In this document: piece after piece, positions 1 to 7,347 of the stretch
Numbering within the stretch: position 1 is the stretch's first letter
Layout of the letters: every line of letters begins with the position of its first letter
Assembly (NCBI GenBank): GCA_017525245.1
Contig: JAFXTE010000012.1
Coordinates: forward strand, 25,761-89,760
Direction of reading: 5' to 3'
Source: Bacteroidales bacterium
Lineage (GTDB): Bacteria; Bacteroidota; Bacteroidia; Bacteroidales; WCHB1-69
DNA length: 64,000 nt
The notes under the pieces: model-generated
What the model was told of the DNA's origin: nothing
Database searches by the model: none
What the model saw: only the letters and a program-made list of their open reading frames with translations
Made by a program: the position numbers and the translations under genes

Positions 1-1
1 A

Positions 2-43
2 CGATTTCAAAATCGCATCTCAAGCATGGAGGACTATACGTGA
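2..43 (+). CDS. 3' end of an upstream gene cut by the window edge
   Basis: One reading frame is open from the window edge and ends at the TGA at 41-43. Its last residues read RFQNRISSMEDYT. The stop overlaps the GTG start of the next gene as GTGA, the usual sign of translational coupling, and GGAGG at 28-32 lies inside it at a suitable distance from that start. Only 13 codons are visible, so no function can be given. It suggests the methylase/kinase gene is not the first gene of its operon. It could still be a chance open frame. Confidence 0.4.
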   Translation, partial: RFQNRISSMEDYT

Positions 44-2580
44 CTTTTGTCATGAAAAAAGATTTAGGATTATGCCAACCAGTCATCGAGAAACTCATCA
101 AGGAAAATGTCTTAGATAAAGTCATCAGTCTCAACAATCGCTACTTGTTATTCATTAACCAAAGCAAACAGGATGACAAAGTAGTTTTGGCTAAGTTCAA
201 TCATGTTGATGAAGACCGGTGGCTGCAATCCTATCAAACTATCATTGACGAATTGGCTTTAAATGCCGATTCCAAGCATGTTAGAATCTTGTCTTCGAAA
301 GATTTTGCAGCAACTAATTATTCCATCTCGACAGATTCCTATTTCACCGCCGTTGATTCTCATAGTATTGAAAGTGTTATTCATTCCCTGATCGCCCGTC
401 ACAATGTTGAGTATAATGCCATAGACATTTTGCTATACATTCTGTCGAGAGTTGGTCATCTTCATAGATATGGTGTGGAATTTCCGTATTTTTCAAAAAC
501 CATAGAGAAGTTGGATGGGGTCTATGACAGTATGCTTGATTATGAAGAACTTTTGATGGACAACTACACGGAATGTGTCAACACCGTGATTCAAATATAT
601 GGTACAGAGGTTTTTGCTCACGAACATTTCCAGCCCGGAATCTCCAAATTGATGGTGGATGTCCTCTCGCCAGACAGTATCCACAATGTTTATAACCCGT
701 TTGCAGGATTGGTAAGTTTTTGCTACTTGCTACCCAAGGCAGACTATTTTGGAAGTGAAATTGACGAGAATGTATTTACATTTGCAGCTTATCGATTGGA
801 AGCCAATGGCCTATACGATCAAGCAATGTTCGAGTGTAGGGATTCTACAATTGATGATGCGGATGATGTCGCGCCCTTTGACACAATTCTCACTATTCTC
901 CCATTCATGATTAAGAATGAGACCCGTTTGTATGATTATCTATTCGGGAAGTGCTTCTCTATGTTGGAGGAGAATGGTAAAATGATGGTGGCTCTCCCTT
1001 CCAAGTTCACTTTTGACAAATCACCCGCAATGACCGAACTTCGAAAAAAAATTGTGGAAAACAAGTGGGTGGAGAAAGTTATATGTTTGCCCAAAGGCGC
1101 ATTCACAGGAACGAATGTCAACACCTGTTTGATTCAACTATCAAAGCGAGCTAATCAGGAAATATTATTCTGTGATGCCACTCAAATGGTTGAATATGAC
1201 AAAGGAAAAGGGACGATTCAGATGGAGGCAATTGTTTCTGCAATCAATCAGGAGGAGTCGTCTTGCTGCTTCAGAATTGCCAATTCGGCTGTCTTGGAAA
1301 ATAATTATTCGCTTAACCTATTCGTCTATAAACCATTCCCGTCAGAAGAGGGCACAATTCAATGTCGGCTGAACAATTTCTTGACCGAGATTAAACGAAC
1401 CCCGGCTCTTTCTTTGCCAGAAGGTTTGTTGTTCACTCAAGACATGCTTTCGTCGGATGTGGTGAATTATAGAAAAGGTTTAGATGATTTGAAAACAGGT
1501 GGTGTAAGTGAGTCCATGATGAAACTCCAAGGCGATGCGCTGATTGTCTCATCCGTTCAAAGCAATCTGAAACCCACGTACTTGGAAGTTGGAGAAGACA
1601 CGTGTTATTACATGAATCGTGGTCTGTTGGCCTTTAAGGTGGATACCACAAAAGTGTTGCCTGGATATATTTGTCACGCATTAACACAGCCGGAAATATT
1701 GAAGCAAATCGACAATTATCGTATAGGAACGCTTGCAAAGATTTCCTCAGACGACTTTCTAAACGTGCGGATTAACCTGCCAGATCTTTCTGCACAAAGA
1801 GCTATTGTTGATGATCTCACTCGTGAGCAATACACTAAGAAAAAGCAGGAATTAAACAAGATATATGGTGATGTTTATGCGGAAAAGGAAGAGGAATTCA
1901 AATCCTTGAAACATGCTATGGGAAAATCTGTTGCTGGAATCACCGCTGCTGTAGATAATCTGTATAAGTATTTTGAAGGGAAGGGGCAGTTAGACACCAT
2001 TGTTCATGAGCGCAGGTCATCCACACTGGGCGACAAACTTAATGTAATACAACAAAGTGTCCAGCATATTGCTGTACTTTTGAAACATGGAGCAGACTTT
2101 TTGGATGTATCCCAATACCCGATAGAATCGGTTTCCATCGATGATCTTTGGCGGTGCATAACGTACGAAACAAACAGATTCTCTCTCAGCAAGTATAATG
2201 TGTTGGAAGATTCAATCAAACGTATGACTATCAGAATGAATGTCGATTTATTCAAGATACTCGTGAATGATATACTGTCTAATGCGGAGAAACATGCTTT
2301 TGAAGACAACAATCCTATCAATACGGTTCGCGTAGAATACGTTTGTGACAATTCTTGGTTCACACTGTTTGTCTCGAATAATGGTCGGCCTTTCCCGGAT
2401 GATGTGGATGTGAAAAAATTCACGAAAAGATACTGGTCTGCTGGAAATCACCAAGGAAGTGGAATCGGCGGACACGATATTCTCAAGATAATGACCGCTT
2501 TTCAGGGAGAGTTTGAATTGTTGACGGATTACGAGGATTCCTATCCGACTTGCTATGTGTTAAGATTCCCTGTTGAGTAA
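40..2580 (+). CDS. N6 DNA methylase - specificity-like - histidine-kinase ATPase fusion protein
   Basis: An 846-residue protein with an unusual domain order. Residues 200-420 resemble the HsdM N6-adenine methylase core: SAM-binding NPFAG at 219-223, a degenerate motif IV around 284-290 (TILPF rather than NPPF), and the HsdM-type stretch LPKGAFTGTNVNT near 350-363. Residues about 480-590 resemble a type I specificity half-domain, ending in NLPDLSAQRAIV. A charged coiled coil follows (about 590-640). His656 in HERR lies where a kinase H-box would be. The last 110 residues look like a HATPase_c domain: N box NDILSNAEKHAF, G1-like NNGRPF, G2-like GSGIGGHD. GTG at 40 is preferred because it overlaps the upstream stop and follows GGAGG; ATG at 52 is the alternative. 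The receiver protein downstream is the obvious partner. The altered motif IV raises the chance that it binds DNA or SAM without methylating. The function of the whole is inference. Confidence 0.8.
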   Translation: MTFVMKKDLGLCQPVIEKLIKENVLDKVISLNNRYLLFINQSKQDDKVVLAKFNHVDEDRWLQSYQTIIDELALNADSKHVRILSSKDFAATNYSISTDSYFTAVDSHSIESVIHSLIARHNVEYNAIDILLYILSRVGHLHRYGVEFPYFSKTIEKLDGVYDSMLDYEELLMDNYTECVNTVIQIYGTEVFAHEHFQPGISKLMVDVLSPDSIHNVYNPFAGLVSFCYLLPKADYFGSEIDENVFTFAAYRLEANGLYDQAMFECRDSTIDDADDVAPFDTILTILPFMIKNETRLYDYLFGKCFSMLEENGKMMVALPSKFTFDKSPAMTELRKKIVENKWVEKVICLPKGAFTGTNVNTCLIQLSKRANQEILFCDATQMVEYDKGKGTIQMEAIVSAINQEESSCCFRIANSAVLENNYSLNLFVYKPFPSEEGTIQCRLNNFLTEIKRTPALSLPEGLLFTQDMLSSDVVNYRKGLDDLKTGGVSESMMKLQGDALIVSSVQSNLKPTYLEVGEDTCYYMNRGLLAFKVDTTKVLPGYICHALTQPEILKQIDNYRIGTLAKISSDDFLNVRINLPDLSAQRAIVDDLTREQYTKKKQELNKIYGDVYAEKEEEFKSLKHAMGKSVAGITAAVDNLYKYFEGKGQLDTIVHERRSSTLGDKLNVIQQSVQHIAVLLKHGADFLDVSQYPIESVSIDDLWRCITYETNRFSLSKYNVLEDSIKRMTIRMNVDLFKILVNDILSNAEKHAFEDNNPINTVRVEYVCDNSWFTLFVSNNGRPFPDDVDVKKFTKRYWSAGNHQGSGIGGHDILKIMTAFQGEFELLTDYEDSYPTCYVLRFPVE

Positions 2581-2632
2581 GTGGTCGTTTTATAGCTAAA
2601 TCAATTTGATAGTATCATAAAACCAATAAATT

Positions 2633-3799
2633 ATGGCATATAAAGTTTTGTGGGTTGATGACGAGTTTGATACCGATGCGTTACAAGAAGTAGCTGATTC
2701 CGCTGCAAACCGAGGAATCAATATGGATACGGCGTGCAAGTCTGCAGAAGAGGCTTTGGCACATTTGCAACATGCTAAAGATTTTGATGCAATCATTTTG
2801 GATGCCCGCTTTTTAACGTCAACAAGCGACACTCTTGACAGTAAAGGCGGAGTGAAAGGCTTAGGTAGAGTTATAAAACGTATTCGACAGTTGAAGGATG
2901 CGGGAGACTATATCCCGACATTCATCTTTTCTGGTCAGCCCGACACTTTCAAGAGCGAATGGTTTGCGGAAACATACGAAGAGTATGAGGTTTTCCAAAA
3001 GGGGTTGGACAACATGAGGTTGTTTGATGCGATTATTCGCGCTGTGAACGAAAGAGAGGTAAGCCAAGTGAAGCTGAAATATGCTCCACTGTTTGACATT
3101 GGTGTGCCGAAATATCTGTTTGATTCTTCAGATATTGCCGATCGTCTGTTGAATTATGCTATACAAGTCGAGCATAACGATACGAAGAAAACGGATTATT
3201 TGAATGATATGCGTAAACTGATAGAAGAACTTTTTGAAAAGTGTGAACAAGTCGGTTTGCTTCGTTCAGGAATCAACTCACTGAATGAAAAGAGTAAGTT
3301 TTTGTGTGACAACAATATGCAGAAGTTCATTCCTCCGTATGTTCAAGAGTCTATTCGACATATTCTCCGTTGCACCCAAGAAGGTTCTCATCATGGGTCT
3401 GCAGATGCCGATATGCGAAACGGTATCGCACCGTTTTTGTTCAGATCTCTGTTTTTCTCCCTTGCCACAGTGTTGGTTTGGTGGAAACAATTTGTTGACA
3501 GTAATTGCGATAAAGATGCATTAAAACAATTTGTGGAATCTATCCAAGTAGAGTCAGATCAGGCAAAAAAAGAAAAGAAGCCTGAAGAATCAGAGCGAGA
3601 TGCCACAACGCCTCTTCCATACACATATATCGTAGAAAAGGATAGTGACGGATTTTATCATTGTGGCCCTTATTTGATGTCATCAAAGCACGGACAAGCA
3701 ATAGAAGGGAGAATGGTGACAGTTCTCGATGAGGATGCCAATACGAAAAAAAAGATTGATGTGTACCCGAGATTTGCGAAGAGAGTTAAGGAGGTTTGA
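2633..3799 (+). CDS. Response-regulator receiver protein with unknown C-terminal domain
   Basis: A 388-residue protein. Residues 1-130 form a receiver domain with the acidic pair Asp9/Asp10, the phosphoacceptor Asp57 in IILDAR, a Ser in IFSGQ and the conserved Lys in FQKG, so it should be phosphorylatable. The remaining 250 residues match no DNA-binding output domain that I recognise: they are mostly helical, with a charged Lys/Glu linker near residue 310 and a short C-terminal segment that looks beta-rich. It lies 52 bp after the methylase/HATPase fusion on the same strand. The simplest reading is a two-component pair whose sensor is fused to a DNA methylase/specificity module. The output could be an effector or a regulator; the sequence does not decide. 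Confidence 0.8.
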   Translation: MAYKVLWVDDEFDTDALQEVADSAANRGINMDTACKSAEEALAHLQHAKDFDAIILDARFLTSTSDTLDSKGGVKGLGRVIKRIRQLKDAGDYIPTFIFSGQPDTFKSEWFAETYEEYEVFQKGLDNMRLFDAIIRAVNEREVSQVKLKYAPLFDIGVPKYLFDSSDIADRLLNYAIQVEHNDTKKTDYLNDMRKLIEELFEKCEQVGLLRSGINSLNEKSKFLCDNNMQKFIPPYVQESIRHILRCTQEGSHHGSADADMRNGIAPFLFRSLFFSLATVLVWWKQFVDSNCDKDALKQFVESIQVESDQAKKEKKPEESERDATTPLPYTYIVEKDSDGFYHCGPYLMSSKHGQAIEGRMVTVLDEDANTKKKIDVYPRFAKRVKEV

Positions 3800-3893
3800 A
3801 AGTGATAGAGAATAGGTTCACTATCCCTGAACCTACCCGTTGTATTTTTGCCGCCGGAAATCAACGTTATTATTCATCAAAATTTTTGGAGTT

Positions 3894-3995
3894 ATGATTA
3901 TTTACATTCTCATTGGTTGTTTCGGCTGGCTTCTGGAAGCCGTAGGTGGCGCTTTAATTGGCAAGAATCCCGGAGACATGTTCGGCAAAAAGTAG
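3894..3995 (+). CDS. Possible 33-residue membrane peptide
   Basis: ATG at 3894 opens a 33-codon frame ending in TAG at 3993. The peptide begins MIIYILIGCFGWLLEAVGG, one hydrophobic helix, and ends in a short basic tail GKNPGDMFGKK. A promoter core TATTTTTG lies about 45 bp upstream (3843-3850). Small glycine-rich membrane peptides of this kind are common and often missed. No close family is recognised and the frame is short, so this is tentative. It stands alone between the receiver gene and rmuC. Confidence 0.4.
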   Translation: MIIYILIGCFGWLLEAVGGALIGKNPGDMFGKK

Positions 3996-4052
3996 TTCAA
4001 ATCTTCTTAATTGCAGGTCAACATTCATCAATTATTCATCAAATATCTCGCT

Positions 4053-5836
4053 ATGAACACTTTCATATACATCATTTTAGCATTGGTGGCAGTTTGCACC
4101 ATCTGCACAGTCATCGTTATGGTCAAAGTCTTTTCCAGACAAGAAACCACCTCGGATGTCTCTTCGAAAGACTTCGACCGCTTGGAAGGGAAAATCTCGG
4201 AAGAGAACAGGAGTGCCCGGCAGGAACTGTCGGACAACATCGATAAAATCCGAAAAGAGCTGTCGGAGAACGTCGGACACATGCGGACGGAAACGGTGGA
4301 CAACATGGGAAAGATGCGGGAGGAACTCTCTGGCAACGTGGGGAAGATGCGCGAAGAGATTTCGGGCACGGTGAACAAATTACGCTCTGAATTCACTGAA
4401 AATGTCAGTCAGTTGAGGAAAGAATCGTCGGAAACGTCCAAAAACCAGCGAGAAGAGACAAAGAAAGCCTTTACGGACTTTCAGACCGCATTTGGTGACA
4501 ATGTCGCAAAACTCAATTCTTTCCAAAAAGAAGGCTTCGATGACATGGGGAAGCGCAACAAGGAGTTTGTGGGCACCATGGAGTCCAAACTTGAAAACTT
4601 GAAGGATACCACCAACACGACGCTGACAAAATCGTTCGAGCAATTCTTCAAAACATTCGATGCCAACACTGACAAATCGGTTGAGGCGCAGAATGCCGGT
4701 TTTGAGAAGATGGAGAAACGTCAGTCGGACTTGATTAAGACTACGGAAACCAAACTTGATGCGCTGCGTTCCATCGTCGAGGAAAAGCTGACCACGATGT
4801 CCGAGAAGTTCCAGGAAGGGTTCGAGAAGAACACCGAAAAGATGGTGGAAGCTCAGAAGGAGCGGTTTGCCGAAATGGACAAGCGGCAGTCGGACCTGAT
4901 CCAAACGACAGAGAAACGGTTGGATGAGATGCGGGCAACGGTGGATGAGAAGCTGCAGAAGACCCTGAACGACCGTCTCGGGCAGTCTTTCAAGCTGGTC
5001 AGCGAGCAACTCGAAAGCGTCCAAAAAGGGTTGGGCGAGATGAAGAACCTCGCTTCCGATGTCGGAGGTTTGAAGAACGCGTTAACCAATGTCAAAGTGC
5101 GTGGCAATTTCGGGGAGCTGCAACTCAAGGCGTTGTTGGAGCAGATGCTGTCTCCTGAGCAATACGATGAGAATGTGGCCACCGTGCCCGGCAGCTCGGA
5201 ACGCGTGGAGTTCGCCATCAAGTTGCCCGGTAAGGATGATCCCCACCGGTGTATCTGCCTGTCGATTCCAAGTTCCCCAAGGATGTCTATGACCAGTATG
5301 TCGATGCCATAGACACGGGGGACGCCGCGACGATCAAATCGAAATCCAGCCAGTTTGAGAACACAATATTGGCCATGGCGAAGGACATCAGCACCAAGTA
5401 CTTATCCGTCCCCGACACGACCAATTTCGCCATCATGTTTGTGCCCGTTGAGAACATCTACGCCGAGGTCATCCGCCGTTCGAAACTTACGCAGGAACTG
5501 AGGGACAAATGGAACGTGCTCGTCACAGGACCGACCACCTTGGGTGCCTTGCTCAGCAGTCTGCAGATGGGCTTCCGCACATTGGCCATCGAGAAACGTA
5601 GCAACGATGTCTGGACCACCTTGGGCGCGGTCAAGACGGAGTTTTCCAAATTCGGCGACCTCCTTGAGAAGGCCAAGAAGAACATCGACTCCGCTTCCGC
5701 GACCATCGAGCAGCTTCAGGGCACCCGCACCAAAGCCATCAAACGGAAACTGCGGGAGGTCGAGGTCCTGCCGACGGACCAGGCCGCCTCGTTGCTGCCG
5801 GATATGGGCGAGGAAGGTGTTTGGGATGAAGAATGA
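4053..5836 (+). pseudogene. rmuC: RmuC-family DNA recombination protein, interrupted by a one-base frameshift
   Basis: The first part (from ATG 4053) has an N-terminal membrane anchor (MNTFIYIILALVAVCTI), a very long heptad coiled coil (about residues 40-330) and the start of the RmuC domain (VRGNFGELQLKALLEQML). The frame is lost in the run CCCC at 5241-5244. The domain resumes in another frame with YLPVDSKFPKDVYDQYVDAI and continues to the stop at 5836 with the usual RmuC core. One extra C in that run would join the two parts as GKDDPPVYLPVDSKFP, which fits the family. It is therefore either a sequencing or assembly error in a homopolymer or a real recent inactivation. RmuC proteins are membrane-anchored nuclease-like proteins that limit certain DNA rearrangements. 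Start 4053 is preferred over 4011 because it begins at the anchor. Confidence 0.85.
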
Positions 5837-6215
5837 TGGTTTTTCCCCTATGCCTGGGCAGCTAATGGTTCCCCGTGCCACCTTCGAGACCACGGATGAC
5901 CGTTTGACGTTCCTTATAAACATCCCTGTCCATCCCGGCTGTGATAACAAGCTGCTTCAATTAGATGCCCAAGGACAGGTTTCTGTCCCAGAGGGTGTAC
6001 AGAAAAGTACACAGAAAGGTACACAGAAAAGTACACAGAAAATCCTTGAGCTTATCGCTGAAAACCCTAAAGTGACAACCCAAGAGATGGCAGATTCGCT
6101 TGGAATTATACGGCGAGCCGTTGCCAAGCATATAAAGAAATTGCAGGAGCAAGGCGTCATCCGCCGGGTCGGACCGGACAAAGGCGGCCATTGGGAAGTC
6201 ATAGAGAGACCATGA
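5826..6215 (+). CDS. Winged-helix protein resembling the C-terminus of AlbA/RecG-like ATP-binding proteins, probably truncated
   Basis: A 129-residue frame overlapping the end of rmuC by 11 bp. The first third (FETTDDRLTFLINIPVHP) matches the end of the catalytic part of AlbA_2/AAA_4-type regulators. It is followed by a 12-bp repeat encoding QKST/QKGT, then a winged helix (TTQEMADSLGIIRRAVAKHI) ending GPDKGGHWEVIE. In full-length relatives this arrangement sits at the C-terminus of a protein of 400-500 residues, so here the N-terminal part is missing. It is either a relic or an independent small DNA-binding protein. The 66-residue protein at 53734-53934 has the same winged-helix ending (GDKGEHWEF). 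Confidence 0.6.
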   Translation: MKNDGFSPMPGQLMVPRATFETTDDRLTFLINIPVHPGCDNKLLQLDAQGQVSVPEGVQKSTQKGTQKSTQKILELIAENPKVTTQEMADSLGIIRRAVAKHIKKLQEQGVIRRVGPDKGGHWEVIERP

Positions 6216-6255
6216 AACCACGATTATAGCAGAATACCCTTCCGGCATAAACAAA

Positions 6256-6285
6256 TGTAGAGACGTTTCATGAAACGTCTCTACA
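6256..6285. repeat. 30-bp interspersed palindrome, copy 1
   Basis: A perfect palindrome with half-site TGTAGAGACGTTTCA and its exact reverse complement. It lies six bases downstream of the 3' end of tRNA-Ser, where it could end transcription. Other copies are at 14195, 22096, 28869, 36931, 39029, 59372 and 62590. Confidence 0.95.
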
Positions 6286-6291
6286 AGGTTG

Positions 6292-6376
6292 CGGAGAGAG
6301 AGGGATTCGAACCCCCGGAGGTGTTACCCTCAACGGTTTTCAAGACCGCCGCAATCGACCGCTCTGCCATCTCTCC
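6292..6376 (-). tRNA. tRNA-Ser(UGA)
   Basis: Read on the minus strand, the acceptor stem GGAGAGA pairs with TCTCTCC, followed by discriminator G. The anticodon stem GCGGT/ACCGT encloses the loop CTTGAAA, giving anticodon TGA (reads UCA). There is a long class II variable arm and a T-arm with loop TTCGAAT. CA of the CCA end is partly encoded. A promoter lies upstream and the palindrome lies just beyond the 3' end. Confidence 0.96.
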
Positions 6377-6387
6377 GAATTGAGCGG

Positions 6388-6419
6388 CAAAAATACAATT
6401 TTTTTCGATATTCTGCCAA
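6388..6419 (-). promoter_or_regulatory. Promoter of tRNA-Ser
   Basis: On the minus strand TTG (6417-6419), a 21-bp spacer and TATTTTTG (6388-6395) fit the Bacteroidota -33/-7 consensus. The core ends 11 bp before the tRNA 5' end. Confidence 0.65.
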
Positions 6420-6451
6420 CGAATGACGATTTTGTTGTATTTATTTGATAT

Positions 6452-7231
6452 TTAGGTGTTTGTTATTGCCTTTTTGGTAATAAACCCCGCCTCTGTGATG
6501 TCGTAATCATCCGATAACCCAAAACAATTTCGGATATTATCCTCGCTGAGGGCCGCGTTTTTGTCTCCAAAATGGAGCACATTCCCACCCTTCAACAACA
6601 ACACCTGCTTGGAATAAGCCTTCGCGATCGGCAAGTCGTGGAGGATGATGAGCACCGTGACGTTCCGCTCCTCATTTAACTGTTGCAAGATGTCCATGAT
6701 CTCGAACTTGTGCGTGACATCGATGTTGGAGAGCGGCTCGTCCAGGAGCATGATGCCGGTCTGCTGCGCCATGGCGCGGGCGATCATCACCCGCTGCCGC
6801 TCGCCACCGCTCAACGACTGTATCAACGTGTCGCGGTAGTGCCAAACGTTGCATTTTTGCAACATTGCCTCCACAATCTCTTTGTCCTCGGCTCGTTGCA
6901 TTTCCCATGGGGTCTGATACGGGTTGCGCCCCAACATCACGTAGTCGAACACGGAAATGTCGAACACGATGTCCTGATATTGCGGCACGTAGGCGATTTT
7001 TCTGGCCATATCCATCATCTTGTACTCAGACATCGGCTTTCCTTCCAACATAATCGTGCCGCCACTCGGTTGCAACAATCCGACGATGCACTTCAACAAC
7101 GTGGTCTTGCCGGAGCCGTTCGGTCCCAGAATTGAGCAGAAGCCGCCTTGCGGGAAGCTTACGGACAAGTCGTTGAAGATTAAGCGGTTGTCGTAGGCGA
7201 ATGTTAGGTTGGCTATGTTAATGCAATCCAT
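6452..7231 (-). CDS. ABC transporter ATP-binding protein, FepC/BtuD (iron-siderophore/cobalamin) type
   Basis: A 259-residue nucleotide-binding subunit with Walker A GPNGSGKTT, signature LSGGERQRV, Walker B IMLLDEPLSNID and the switch His in LILHDL. The closest pattern is the ATPase of FecCD-type importers for iron siderophores, haem or vitamin B12. No permease or binding protein lies beside it, so its substrate is unknown and it must pair with components elsewhere. The ATG at 7231 is taken as the start; a TTG two codons earlier is possible. Its 5' flank consists entirely of heptamer repeats with no clear promoter, so it may be co-transcribed with mutL on the same strand. Confidence 0.88.
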   Translation of the reverse strand: MDCINIANLTFAYDNRLIFNDLSVSFPQGGFCSILGPNGSGKTTLLKCIVGLLQPSGGTIMLEGKPMSEYKMMDMARKIAYVPQYQDIVFDISVFDYVMLGRNPYQTPWEMQRAEDKEIVEAMLQKCNVWHYRDTLIQSLSGGERQRVMIARAMAQQTGIMLLDEPLSNIDVTHKFEIMDILQQLNEERNVTVLIILHDLPIAKAYSKQVLLLKGGNVLHFGDKNAALSEDNIRNCFGLSDDYDITEAGFITKKAITNT

Positions 7232-7347
7232 GTTCAAGTTTCAAGTTTCAGGTTTCAGGTTTCAAGGTTCAAGGTTCAAAGTTCAAGGTTAATGGTTTTT
7301 AGGTCTTAAGTCTCACGTCTCACGTCTTAAGTCTCAAGTCTCAAGTC
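7232..7347. repeat. Tandem heptamer words between mutL and the ABC gene
   Basis: The whole 116-bp gap is built from short words: TTTCAAG/TTTCAGG, then TTCAAGG, then GTCTCAC/GTCTCAA. It runs right up to the start codon of the ABC gene. No other signal is visible. Confidence 0.85.

Noticed and set aside
3848-4246. 132-codon open frame upstream of and inside rmuC
   Set aside because: It overlaps the membrane anchor of rmuC in another frame and has no coherent composition.
5999-6043. 12-bp tandem repeat considered as a regulatory or mobile repeat
   Set aside because: It is in frame inside a coding sequence and encodes the QKST/QKGT linker typical of this protein family.
7232-7347. Possible CRISPR array
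   Set aside because: The repeat unit is 7 bp with no unique spacers; no CRISPR-sized repeats or cas genes are in the window. The same holds for the arrays at 19855, 48217 and 60515.
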